64,000 bases of DNA from Mycobacterium sp. ITM-2016-00317 (GTDB taxonomy: Bacteria; Actinomycetota; Actinomycetes; Mycobacteriales; Mycobacteriaceae). Position 1 is the first letter of the stretch. Every line of letters begins with the position of its first letter. Made by a program: the position numbers and the translations under genes. The notes below the pieces were generated by a model. That model had not been told where the DNA came from and made no database searches. It saw nothing but the letters and a program-made list of their open reading frames with translations. Where the stretch lies: positions 620,001 through 684,000 of the forward strand of contig NZ_CP134399.1 of assembly GCF_002968295.1 (NCBI RefSeq). The letters are read 5' to 3'. Positions 1-7,697 of this stretch are shown here, in pieces.

Positions 1-404
1 CCGCGTCTGCGCGCGATCATGTCGGGCAGCGCGAGCTGGCATCCGGTGATCACGCCGTACAGGTTGACCTCGATCGACGAGCGGATCGACTGCTCGGACT
101 GGTCGAGGAAGGGGCCGATCGGCATCACGCCGGCGTTGTTGATGAGCACGTCGATGTGGCCGCCCCCGTCGGTGCGGGCCTTGTCGAGGAACGTCGCGAA
201 CGACTCCCGGTCGGTGACGTCGAGCGGATAGCCCGATGCCGGGCCGAGATTTCCCAGCTTGGCCACCGACGACTCCTGCAGCGCCACGTCGCGGTCACCG
301 ATGACGACGCGCGCTCCGCGCTTGAGCAGTGCCTCCGCGGTCGCATACCCGATGCCGCGGGCGGCGCCGGTGATGGCGATGGTCTTGCCCCGGATGTTGT
401 CCAT
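1..404 (-). CDS. SDR family oxidoreductase, 3' part outside window
   Basis: NAD(P)-dependent short-chain dehydrogenase/reductase, N-terminal 134 residues only. The reverse strand from the ATG at 404 reads MDNIRGKTIAITGAARGIG, giving the dinucleotide-binding TGxxxGIG motif near residue 13 and the structural NNAG motif near residue 90. The catalytic YxxxK lies beyond the left edge. Substrate cannot be inferred. The start has a TANNNT hexamer 8 bases upstream, which suggests a leaderless message, and an operator-like palindrome sits in the promoter (separate entry). Confidence 0.85.
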   Translation of the reverse strand, partial: MDNIRGKTIAITGAARGIGYATAEALLKRGARVVIGDRDVALQESSVAKLGNLGPASGYPLDVTDRESFATFLDKARTDGGGHIDVLINNAGVMPIGPFLDQSEQSIRSSIEVNLYGVITGCQLALPDMIARRR

Positions 405-441
405 GCGGCCGAACTTTACACGTGTCAAGTTTTTCTGTGAA
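405..441 (-). promoter_or_regulatory. Promoter with embedded palindromic operator for the SDR gene
   Basis: On the minus strand, TTCACA (441-436) is followed by a 17-base spacer and TAAAGT (418-413), then 8 bases to the ATG at 404. This is a good sigmaA-type promoter for a leaderless transcript. Positions 412-431 read AACTTTACACGTGTCAAGTT, a 20-base palindrome with one mismatched pair, covering the spacer and -10. Such a site is typical of TetR-type repressors. No regulator gene is visible on this side of the window. Confidence 0.6.
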
Positions 442-474
442 GTGCCCCCGGGAAGTCGCCTGCGGTGGCGGCGC

Positions 475-1176
475 TCACTCGACGACGTCGGAGGTCGCGG
501 GCCCGAACAGGCACAGATGGCCGAGCACGGGCGTCGGGTCGGCGGACCAGTCCATCGCGGCCAGCTGCGCGGGACTGCGCCGACCCGTCCGCCACCGCAG
601 TGCCTCGAACCGGGTGGTGCGCAGGACCAGACCGTCCCCGCCCCCGGTGCGGTCTCCGGCGAGGTAGCGGCCGTCCTCCACCTGGACCTGCAGCGGCACC
701 GGCGTGCGCAGCATCGACAGCAGAAGGTCGCTGGTCCAGTGCACCGACGCGGAGTCGCGTGCGCCCGGCCTCCCGAGCGCGGCGCGGATGTCGTGTTCGT
801 GGCTCACGATGTCGCCCAGCGGAGCCTCGAGTCCGTCGCGGTGCGCCCGCCCGCCGAGCAGGTCCGCCGCGTCCGCCCAGGCTGCTATCAGTGCGGGCGC
901 CGAACTGCCGGCGAACCGCCGGACATGTTCGGCGGTCTGGGCGTCGGTGGGAGCGCCCGTCAGCGAGCCGGCGGCCCAATCCTGCGCGACGGCGCTCAGG
1001 TGCGAGACGACGTCGCGCACCGACCAGCCGGGGCAGGCGGGCACCGGGGTGCCCCACGCCGCGGAGCCGGCCGCTTCGAGCAGGTCGGCGATCCGCCGCC
1101 GGGTCTCCTCGTACAGCCGCGCGATCCGCACCGCGTCACTACTGGCGGGGGCGTCACTGGCGGGCACAGTGATCAC
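475..1176 (-). CDS. Maleylpyruvate-isomerase-family (mycothiol-dependent type) protein
   Basis: About 233 residues. It resembles the DinB-like, mycothiol-dependent maleylpyruvate isomerase superfamily. Potential metal ligands are a His in the segment SHLSAVAQDW and a Glu/His pair in SHEHDIRAALGRP. Typical family openings include PACPGWSVRDVVSH. Members are metal-dependent thiol-cofactor enzymes of mostly unknown substrate. I chose the GTG at 1176; a longer reading frame runs further upstream but would lie mostly inside the DUF899 gene. The GTG start overlaps the end of that gene by 23 bases, so the two are probably co-transcribed. A second GTG at 1167 is also possible. Confidence 0.75.
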   Translation of the reverse strand: MITVPASDAPASSDAVRIARLYEETRRRIADLLEAAGSAAWGTPVPACPGWSVRDVVSHLSAVAQDWAAGSLTGAPTDAQTAEHVRRFAGSSAPALIAAWADAADLLGGRAHRDGLEAPLGDIVSHEHDIRAALGRPGARDSASVHWTSDLLLSMLRTPVPLQVQVEDGRYLAGDRTGGGDGLVLRTTRFEALRWRTGRRSPAQLAAMDWSADPTPVLGHLCLFGPATSDVVE

Positions 1177-1942
1177 CCTGCTCGGCCGCCCGCGACGGCC
1201 GCGGATCGTGCGGATCGTCGGGATCGGGGTCACCGAACCAGCGCCCCGGTTCCGTGCGGCCGTAGGCGTCGTGCCAACACCACCATTCGTACGGCGCGGA
1301 CTGGGGGTAGCCCGGCGGCGACTCCTCCCAGGTCTCCTGGCGCCCGAGAGCCGTCATGTCGAGGAAGTTCCAGGTGTTCACGAACGCCTCGTCGCCGCGG
1401 CTGTCGATGAAGTAGGTGCGGTACACGCGGTCGCCGTCCTCGCCCGGCAGGCGGATGAACGCGTTGGTGCCGTGCCACTGGTCCACGCCGAAATCGGTGT
1501 CGAACGCCCGGTCGCCGTCGGGAATCATGGTGTACCACGGGATGTCCCAGCCCATCCGGTCCTTGATCCGGGCGATGTCGGGCTGCGCGCCGCGCGAGGC
1601 GTAGACCAGCGTGGTGTCGCGGGCGTTGAGGTGCGCCAGGTTGCCGATGTGGTCGGCCATCAGGGAGCAGCCGACGCAGCCGTGATCGGGCCAGCCGGCC
1701 ACCCCGGGATCCATGAACGCCCGGTAGACGATCAACTGGCGGCGGCCGTCGAACAGATCGAGCAGGGACGCGGGGCCGTCGGGTCCTTCGAAGCGGTAGT
1801 CCCTGTCGACGGGTGTCCACGGCATCCGGCGGCGCATCGCCGCCAGCGCGTCCCGGGCGCGCGTGAACTCTTTCTCCTTGGCCAGCATGTCCGCGAGTGC
1901 CGATGCCCACTCCGGCGCCGACACGATCGGTGGGGTCTGCAT
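1154..1942 (-). CDS. DUF899 family protein (thioredoxin-like fold)
   Basis: 262 residues. The sequence shows the DUF899 hallmarks: an N-terminal helix rich in charged residues (MLAKEKEFTRARDALAA), the YRFEGPDG segment, LLDLFDGRRQLIVYRAFM, and a CVGC pair where thioredoxin-like proteins carry the active-site cysteines (GCVGCSLMADHIGNLAHLN). The biochemical role of the family is unsettled. The ATG at 1942 is preceded by GGAGGG six bases upstream. A TTCAAC-N6-GTTGAA box lies just upstream (1963-1980) and is matched by a second box at the divergent arsR-type gene, so repression by that regulator is likely. Confidence 0.85.
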   Translation of the reverse strand: MQTPPIVSAPEWASALADMLAKEKEFTRARDALAAMRRRMPWTPVDRDYRFEGPDGPASLLDLFDGRRQLIVYRAFMDPGVAGWPDHGCVGCSLMADHIGNLAHLNARDTTLVYASRGAQPDIARIKDRMGWDIPWYTMIPDGDRAFDTDFGVDQWHGTNAFIRLPGEDGDRVYRTYFIDSRGDEAFVNTWNFLDMTALGRQETWEESPPGYPQSAPYEWWCWHDAYGRTEPGRWFGDPDPDDPHDPRPSRAAEQGDHCARQ

Positions 1943-1962
1943 ACGTGTCCCTCCTCAGAACA

Positions 1963-2035
1963 TTCAACAATTCAGTTGAACAACGATGTCCTCAGCAGAC
2001 CACGCATGGCCGCTATAGTCAACAGAATGGTTGAA
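1963..2035. promoter_or_regulatory. Two matching operator boxes between DUF899 and arsR-type genes
   Basis: Box 1 (1963-1980) reads TTCAACAATTCAGTTGAA. Box 2 (2018-2035) reads GTCAACAGAATGGTTGAA. Both have the form TCAAC-N6-GTTGA, and their centres are 55 bases apart. Box 2 overlaps a strong -10 hexamer TATAGT (2014-2019) and contains the ATG start at 2027, seven bases after the hexamer, so the arsR-type mRNA should be leaderless. Box 1 lies upstream of the DUF899 Shine-Dalgarno. The arrangement suggests one dimeric repressor controlling both directions, including itself. Confidence 0.65.
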
Positions 2036-2356
2036 GATCCGGTGCTGGACCGGGTGTACGCCGCGCTCGCCGATCCCACCCGCAGGCAGCTGCTGGAGGC
2101 CCTCCGCGGCGGCGACGCCCGCATCACCGACCTGGCGGCCCCGCTGCCGATGACCTTCGCCGGGGTGTCGCGCCACGTCGGGGTCCTGGAGGCCGCCGGT
2201 CTGGTACGCCGCGAGGTGCGGGGCCGTGAGCACTGGCTGTCGCTGCAGTCCGACGGCCTGTCACCCGCCCGGAAGTGGATGGACGAGCAGACTGAGTTCT
2301 GGTCGTCACGGGCTGACGCGCTCTCGGATCGGCTGCGCGCCAAGGGACGTCGATGA
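2027..2356 (+). CDS. ArsR/SmtB-type winged-helix regulator
   Basis: 109 residues. The ArsR fold is evident: VYAALADPTRRQLLEAL at the N terminus, then a recognition-helix region MTFAGVSRHVGVLEAAGL, then a wing REVRGREHWLSL. There are no metal-binding Cys pairs; members of this sub-group without metal sites are usually paired with an SRPBCC gene, as here. The ATG at 2027 is placed by the TATAGT hexamer seven bases upstream and the N-terminal fit. The downstream gene overlaps by ATGA. It probably binds the two TCAAC-N6-GTTGA boxes beside its start. Confidence 0.88.
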   Translation: MVEDPVLDRVYAALADPTRRQLLEALRGGDARITDLAAPLPMTFAGVSRHVGVLEAAGLVRREVRGREHWLSLQSDGLSPARKWMDEQTEFWSSRADALSDRLRAKGRR

Positions 2357-2793
2357 CCGCGGCGCCGGTGGTCCGCGTGCGCCGCGTCATGCCGGCCGCG
2401 CCCGAGGTGGTGTTCGACGAGTGGCTGGACCCGGAAGCCCTGATGGACTGGATGTGCCCCCGCCCGGCCCGGTGCGTGGCGGTGGTCGTCGAACCGCACG
2501 TCGGCGGCCGGGTCCGGTTCGACGTCGACGACGAGGACGGCCGTCTGGTGCTGATCACCGGACAGTTCCTCGACATCGACCGACCCCGCCGGTTGCGCTT
2601 CACCTGGTCGCACTCCGGGTGGTCCGACCCCACAGCCACGAGCATCGTCGACGTCGCGTTCGAGCCGCACGGCGACGGCGCGACGCTGATGTCCATCGAG
2701 CACTCGCTGCTGCCGCCGGAGGCGTTCGACGACCACGACCACGGTTGGGCGCTGACCGCCGACCAACTCGTCGCGCTGCTGCCACGGGCCTGA
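2353..2793 (+). CDS. SRPBCC domain protein (AHSA1-like)
   Basis: 146 residues. START-like/AHSA1 family: an RVRRVMPAAPEVVFDEWLDP opening, a central PHVGGRVRFDV hairpin, and a C-terminal long helix (LPPEAFDDHDHGWALTADQLVALL). These domains form a hydrophobic cavity, but the ligand is unknown. The start overlaps the arsR stop (ATGA), so the pair is translationally coupled. ArsR plus AHSA1 pairs are common in actinobacteria. In this setting the protein may act on or sense the same compound that governs the DUF899 operon; that is inference. Confidence 0.82.
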   Translation: MTAAPVVRVRRVMPAAPEVVFDEWLDPEALMDWMCPRPARCVAVVVEPHVGGRVRFDVDDEDGRLVLITGQFLDIDRPRRLRFTWSHSGWSDPTATSIVDVAFEPHGDGATLMSIEHSLLPPEAFDDHDHGWALTADQLVALLPRA

Positions 2794-2874
2794 CCCGGCC
2801 GGATTTCGGTTCACGGTGAGCAAATGGCTCGTCGCGGAAATGCCGGGGCCCGTGCTGCGTTAGACATGGAGGTG

Positions 2875-3369
2875 ATGTCCGTTCCGGCGGTGGATGAGTT
2901 GCGTTTCGTGGCAGTGGGTCAGGACGACCCGCTGGCCGCGCCGTTGATCGACGAACTCGCCGACGAATACGCACGCCGTTACGGCGGCGACCGCGCCCGG
3001 GTGCACGCCTGGCTGCGCGGCTACCCGGCCGACGAGTTCGATGCCCCCGACGGCGGCCTGGTGATCGGCGTGCTCGCCGGCCGCCCGGTGACCGGCGGTG
3101 CGTTCCGGCGCTTCGACCACGACACGGCCGAACTCAAACGCATCTGGACCGACAGTGCCCACCGGCGCAAGGGTTACGGCCGCGCGCTGGTCTCGCGACT
3201 GGAGGCCGACATCGCGGCCCGTGGCTATTCGCGGGTCTACCTGACCACCGGCGACCGCCAACCCGAGGCCGAGGCGCTCTACACCTCGATGGACTACCGG
3301 CGGCTGACCGCGCCGCTGCCCGCCGAGGGCGAGGTCTACCCGATCGCGTTCCTGAAGGTGCTGCGATGA
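2875..3369 (+). CDS. GNAT family N-acetyltransferase
   Basis: 164 residues if started at the ATG at 2875 (an ATG at 2866 is also in frame). The acetyl-CoA-binding motif A is visible as RRKGYGRALVSRLEADIAARG (around residues 99-120), followed by YLTTGDRQPEAEALYTSMDY typical of motif B. It is the first gene of a four-gene run with three flavin monooxygenases, and its stop overlaps the next ATG. N-acetylation of an amine before flavin-dependent cleavage is known from S-(2-succino)cysteine and related organosulfur salvage. A similar logic here is inference. Confidence 0.85.
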   Translation: MSVPAVDELRFVAVGQDDPLAAPLIDELADEYARRYGGDRARVHAWLRGYPADEFDAPDGGLVIGVLAGRPVTGGAFRRFDHDTAELKRIWTDSAHRRKGYGRALVSRLEADIAARGYSRVYLTTGDRQPEAEALYTSMDYRRLTAPLPAEGEVYPIAFLKVLR

Positions 3370-4454
3370 CCGGAACCGTGCACCTGGGCGTCGCGCTGGA
3401 GGGCCACGGCTGGCACCCGGAAGCCTGGCGGCACACCACCGCCACGGCGCCGGTCACCAGCGGACGGCACTGGACCGAACTGGCCACCACCGCCGAACGC
3501 GGCCTGCTGGACTTCGCCACGTTCGACGACTCGCTGACCGCGCAGCGCCGGCGCCGCCCCGAGATCGACGCCCGCTGGCTTGCCGGCCGACCGGACGCCG
3601 TGCTGGTCGCGGCGCGGGTGGCGCCCGCGACCCGGCACATCGGGCTCATCCCGGTCGCGAACACCACGCACACCGAACCGTTCCATGTGTCCAAAGCCAT
3701 TGCCACCCTTGACTTCATCTCCCGCGGCCGGGCCGGCTGGCAGGTCAGGGTCAGCGCGTCGCGGCACGAGGCCGAACTGTTCGGCAGCCGCGACCCCGAC
3801 GCGCTCGGCGACCTGTTCGCCGAGGCCGCCGACGCGGTGGAGGTGGTGCGCCGGCTCTGGGACAGCTGGGAGGACGACGCCGTGATCCGCGACACCGCCA
3901 CCGGCCGCTTCGTCGACCGGGACAAGCTGCATTACATCGACTTCTCCGGGCCGTTCTTCTCGGTGAAGGGACCGTCGATCACCCCACGCCCACCCCAGGG
4001 CCAACCGGTGGTGGCGGCGCTGGCCCACAACCGGCGGGTCTACGAATTCGCCGCGGGCAGCGCCGATCTCGTCTTCATCACCCCGGGCGCCGACGACGCG
4101 GTGACGGCCATGCTGGACGAGGTGCGCCGGGCCGGCGGCGCGCTGCTGGTGTACGCCGACCTGTACGTGACGTTCGCCGGCCTGGTCGACGAACGCTCCG
4201 ACGCCGAGGTGTTCGCCGGCACGCCCGAGCAACTCGCCGACAAGATCGAGCGCTGGCACCGATACGGCGTGCAGGGGGTCAGGCTGCGGCCCGCGGTCAA
4301 CTCCACCGATCTGCCTGTGATCGTCGACGAAGTGGTGCCGATCCTGCAGCGGCGCGGGGTGTTCCGCACCGCCTACCCCGACGGCGAGTCCCTGCGTCAC
4401 CGCCTCGGACTGCCGACCGCCGGTAATCGCTATGCGGCGAAAGGGAACCCATGA
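3366..4454 (+). CDS. LLM class flavin-dependent monooxygenase (NtaA/SnaA type)
   Basis: 362 residues, bacterial luciferase-like TIM barrel. Family signs are an early TTAERGLLDFATFDDS strand-helix, FISRGRAGWQVRVSAS (the FxSxGRxGW flavin-site segment around residue 120) and LWDSWEDDAV (around residue 165), which are typical of nitrilotriacetate/pristinamycin/dibenzothiophene-sulfone monooxygenases using reduced FMN. The end (RRGVFRTAYPDG-SLRHRLGL) matches the family. No flavin reductase gene is adjacent. It overlaps the GNAT gene and the next monooxygenase by ATGA. Confidence 0.88.
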   Translation: MTGTVHLGVALEGHGWHPEAWRHTTATAPVTSGRHWTELATTAERGLLDFATFDDSLTAQRRRRPEIDARWLAGRPDAVLVAARVAPATRHIGLIPVANTTHTEPFHVSKAIATLDFISRGRAGWQVRVSASRHEAELFGSRDPDALGDLFAEAADAVEVVRRLWDSWEDDAVIRDTATGRFVDRDKLHYIDFSGPFFSVKGPSITPRPPQGQPVVAALAHNRRVYEFAAGSADLVFITPGADDAVTAMLDEVRRAGGALLVYADLYVTFAGLVDERSDAEVFAGTPEQLADKIERWHRYGVQGVRLRPAVNSTDLPVIVDEVVPILQRRGVFRTAYPDGESLRHRLGLPTAGNRYAAKGNP

Positions 4455-5572
4455 CCGTCCCGCTGTCGATCGTCGACCTGTCGCCGATACCGGAGGGCGC
4501 CGATGCGGCCACCGCGCTGCGCAACACCGTCGACCTCGCACAGCATGCCGAGCAGTGGGGGTACAAGCGGTTCTGGGTGGCCGAACACCATTTCGTCGCC
4601 GTCGCGAGCTCCGCGCCCGCGGTGCTCATCGGCCAGATCGCCGCGGCGACCAGCCGCATCAGGGTGGGCGCGGCCGCCGTGCAGCTCGGGCAGACGACTG
4701 CCGTCGCGGTGGTGGAGAGCTTCGGCACGCTCGCCGCGTTCCATCCGGGCCGCATCGACCTCGGCGTCGGCCGCTCCGGACTGCGCCGCCGGGAAGCCAC
4801 CAGGGACGGCGCCACCCGACGCAGCCAGAAACCCGTTCCGCCGTGGCGCGAGATCGACGGCGTGGTCATCCCGTCGCCGTTCGACGTGACGGCCCTGATG
4901 CGCAACCCGCGGTTGCGGGCCCGGATGTCGGTGCTGACGCAACCCGAGGCTGTCACACCGGATTTCGCCGACCAGGTCGACGACATCCTCGCGATGCTGG
5001 CCGGCCGCTACACGATCGGCGACGTCGACGCGCACGCGGTGCCCGGCGAGGGCGCGGACCTGGTCCCGTGGATCTTCGGCAGCAGCAAGGGGCAGAGCGC
5101 CCGGGTGGCCGGCGCCCACGGACTGCCGTTCGTCGCGAGCTACCACATCACCCCGGCCACCGCGCTCGATGCCGTCGAGGTCTACCGTGCCGAATTCCGG
5201 CCGTCGGCAACACTTTCGCAGCCCTACGTGGTGGTCTCGGCCGACGTGGTGGTCGCAGCCGACACCGCCACCGCCCGACACCTGGCCTCCAGCTACGGGC
5301 ACTGGGTGCACTCGGTGCGCGGCGGCGACGGCGCGGTGCCCTACCCGGACCCCGGCCGCGTGTCACCGCTGTCCGACGAGGAGGCCGAGCTGGTCAGGGA
5401 CCGCATCGCGACCCAGTTCGTCGGCGACCCCGACGAGGTGGCCGACCGGCTCTGCGCTCTGCAGCGCGCGACCGGCGCCGACGAACTCGTGGTCACCTCG
5501 GTGACCCACGGCCACGCCGACCGGCTGCGCTCCCACGAGTTGCTGGCCCGGCAGTGGGGGCTGACGGCATGA
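4451..5572 (+). CDS. LLM class flavin-dependent oxidoreductase (alkanal-monooxygenase-like)
   Basis: 373 residues. It differs from its two neighbours: it belongs to the short luciferase-like group, with LSIVDLSPIPEGADAATAL at the N terminus, GYKRFWVAEHHF near residue 38, and AAFHPGRIDLGVGRS near residue 98. FMN is the expected cofactor; F420 cannot be excluded. Overlaps of ATGA on both sides show tight coupling with the other monooxygenases. A 60-residue stretch after GVGRSGLRR is rich in Arg and looks like a family-specific insertion. Substrate unknown. Confidence 0.85.
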   Translation: MTVPLSIVDLSPIPEGADAATALRNTVDLAQHAEQWGYKRFWVAEHHFVAVASSAPAVLIGQIAAATSRIRVGAAAVQLGQTTAVAVVESFGTLAAFHPGRIDLGVGRSGLRRREATRDGATRRSQKPVPPWREIDGVVIPSPFDVTALMRNPRLRARMSVLTQPEAVTPDFADQVDDILAMLAGRYTIGDVDAHAVPGEGADLVPWIFGSSKGQSARVAGAHGLPFVASYHITPATALDAVEVYRAEFRPSATLSQPYVVVSADVVVAADTATARHLASSYGHWVHSVRGGDGAVPYPDPGRVSPLSDEEAELVRDRIATQFVGDPDEVADRLCALQRATGADELVVTSVTHGHADRLRSHELLARQWGLTA

Positions 5573-6897
5573 CGGTCGACAAGCCGCGCAAGCAGATTCA
5601 CCTCGGCGCGCATTTCCCCGGCGTCAACAGCACCACGGTGTGGTCGGATCCCGACTCGGGCAGCCAGATCGAGTTCGAGTCCTTCGTGCACCTGGCCCGC
5701 ACCGCGGAGCGCGGCATGTTCGACTTCTTCTTCCTGGCCGAGGGGCTGCGGCTGCGGGAACACCGCGGCCGCATCCACGATCTGGACGTGGTCGGCAGGC
5801 CCGACACCTTCACGGTGCTGGCCGCACTGGCCGCCGTCACCGAGCACCTCGGGCTGGCCGGGACCGTCAACACCACCTTCAACGAGCCGTTCGAGGTGGC
5901 GCGCCAGTTCGCCACCCTCGACCATCTGTCCGACGGCCGGTCGGCATGGAACATGGTCACCTCCTCGGATGCGTTCACCGGGGCCAACTTCCGGCGCGGC
6001 GGCTACCTCGACCACGCCGACCGCTACCGGCGTGCCGAGGAGTTCCTGACCGTGGCGCGGCTGTTCTGGAACAGCTGGGACGACGACGCCGTCATCGCCG
6101 ACCGCGACACCGGCCGCTACGTCGAGCCCGACCGCATCCGCGTCGTGGAACACCACGGACCGCAGTTCGACGTGCGCGGTGTCGCCACGCTGCCGCCGCT
6201 GCCGCAGCGCGAGCCGGTGCTGTTCCAGGCCGGGGATTCCGACGAGGGTAGAGCTTTCGGGGCCCGGCATGCCGACGCGCTGTTCACGCTGCATTCCGAG
6301 CTGGAGGCCGGCCGGACCTACTACGCCGACGTCAAGGCCAGGGCCGCCGGCTACGGCCGGAATCCCGACCATCTCAAGGTTTTTCCGGCCGCCACCTTTG
6401 TGCTCGGCGACACCGCGGCCGAGGCCGCGGACAAGGCCCGCCATGTGCGCCTGCAGCAGGTCAGCGGTCCGACCGCGATCGCGATGCTGGAACAGGTGTG
6501 GCAGCGTGACCTGTCCGAGCTGGACCCCGACGGCCCGCTGCCGGAGGTGGAACCCGCCGACGACCCGACGGTGACGCAGGGCCGGGTGCGCCACGGCGAC
6601 CCCAGGGCCGTCGCGGCGGCGTGGCGTGCGCGGGCCGCCGCCGAGAACCTCAGCATCCGCGAACTCGTCATCGCGGTCACCAGCAGGCAGCAGTTCGTCG
6701 GCACCCCCGCGCAGGTCGCCGACGAGATCGACCTGCACGTGCAGAGCGACGCGTGCGACGGGTTCATCCTGGTGCCGCACCTGACCCCGCGCGGCCTCGA
6801 CGACTTCGTCGACCGGGTGGTGCCGCTGCTGCAGGAGCGCGGCAGCTTCCGCACCGGCTACACCGGCGACACCCTGCGCGACCACCTCGGGCTGTAG
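5569..6897 (+). CDS. LLM class flavin-dependent monooxygenase (NtaA/DmoA family)
   Basis: 442 residues, the full length of the NtaA/DszA/DmoA group. Recognisable segments include KQIHLGAHFPGVNSTTVW at the N terminus, LDHLSDGRSAWNMVTSSD (flavin phosphate site) and LFWNSWDDDAV. These enzymes oxidise C-N or C-S bonds using FMNH2 supplied by a separate reductase. The ATG at 5569 overlaps the previous stop (ATGA). A longer in-frame reading upstream runs through the preceding gene and is not real. It is the last gene of the operon; the following gene is on the opposite strand. Confidence 0.9.
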   Translation: MTVDKPRKQIHLGAHFPGVNSTTVWSDPDSGSQIEFESFVHLARTAERGMFDFFFLAEGLRLREHRGRIHDLDVVGRPDTFTVLAALAAVTEHLGLAGTVNTTFNEPFEVARQFATLDHLSDGRSAWNMVTSSDAFTGANFRRGGYLDHADRYRRAEEFLTVARLFWNSWDDDAVIADRDTGRYVEPDRIRVVEHHGPQFDVRGVATLPPLPQREPVLFQAGDSDEGRAFGARHADALFTLHSELEAGRTYYADVKARAAGYGRNPDHLKVFPAATFVLGDTAAEAADKARHVRLQQVSGPTAIAMLEQVWQRDLSELDPDGPLPEVEPADDPTVTQGRVRHGDPRAVAAAWRARAAAENLSIRELVIAVTSRQQFVGTPAQVADEIDLHVQSDACDGFILVPHLTPRGLDDFVDRVVPLLQERGSFRTGYTGDTLRDHLGL

Positions 6898-6907
6898 GCG
6901 TGCCGGC

Positions 6908-7663
6908 TCACGGCAGCCGCGCCTGATTCACCGCCTCGCGCACCGGGCCCCGCCACACCGGCCCGTGGCCGGGCAGCATCACCTCGGCGTCCAGCACGCC
7001 CAGCGCATCCAGGCTGCGCCGGCATGCGTCCTCGTCGTGGTTGAACACCGACGGCAGCAACTGCGGGCCCCGCCTCGTCGACACCGGGTGCCCGGTCACC
7101 AGCGCGTCGCCGCTGACCAGCACCCCGTCCACCAGATACGAGCAGTGCCCGCCGGTGTGGCCCGGCGTCGGGACGCAGCGCGGCGTGCCGGGCAGGCCCG
7201 CGGCGACCTCGTCGGTCAGCGCCGCCGTGGTGGGGATCCCGGTGTGGCCGAGCCCGCCCTTGCCGATGAGCGCCACCGTCCACTTCAGCCACCGGGGCCG
7301 CCAGGCCTGCGCGGCGACGGCCAGCGGCGAGGCCTGCTCCAGGTACTCGCGCTTGGCGTGGCCGACCTCGTCGCGGTGACAGTAGACTGGGGTGCCGTGT
7401 TCCCGGGCGAACCAGATCGCCGAACCGAAGTGGTCGACGTGGGCGTGGGTCAACAGGATCGCGCGGACGTCCTCGGGCCGGAAGCCGAGTTCACGCACCG
7501 ACCCGATCACGTCGTCGCGGTGGCCCGGATACCCGGCGTCGATCAGCACGACCCCGCCGCCGTTGTCCGGACCGCCCGTCACGAGCGTCCAGTTCACCAG
7601 GTCGGTCTGGGCGAAGTGGACGGTCTCGGTGATCCGGACCAGCCGCGCTGAGCCTGCTGCCAT
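6908..7663 (-). CDS. MBL-fold metallohydrolase (Rv0406c-like)
   Basis: 251 residues. A complete metallo-beta-lactamase metal site is visible: THAHVDH (HxHxDH), then TPGHTGGH, GDAL and the final GHGP, so two metal ions are expected. This is the M. tuberculosis neighbour of fgd1 (Rv0406c), here also convergent with the gene on its 3' side and divergent from fgd with 34 bases between starts. The ATG at 7663 fits the family N terminus; upstream in-frame extension would enter fgd antisense. Substrate is not known, so hydrolase is as far as the evidence goes. Confidence 0.88.
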   Translation of the reverse strand: MAAGSARLVRITETVHFAQTDLVNWTLVTGGPDNGGGVVLIDAGYPGHRDDVIGSVRELGFRPEDVRAILLTHAHVDHFGSAIWFAREHGTPVYCHRDEVGHAKREYLEQASPLAVAAQAWRPRWLKWTVALIGKGGLGHTGIPTTAALTDEVAAGLPGTPRCVPTPGHTGGHCSYLVDGVLVSGDALVTGHPVSTRRGPQLLPSVFNHDEDACRRSLDALGVLDAEVMLPGHGPVWRGPVREAVNQARLP

Positions 7664-7697
7664 CTCGTGAGCGTAACGAGTGGAGTAGAACAGAAGC

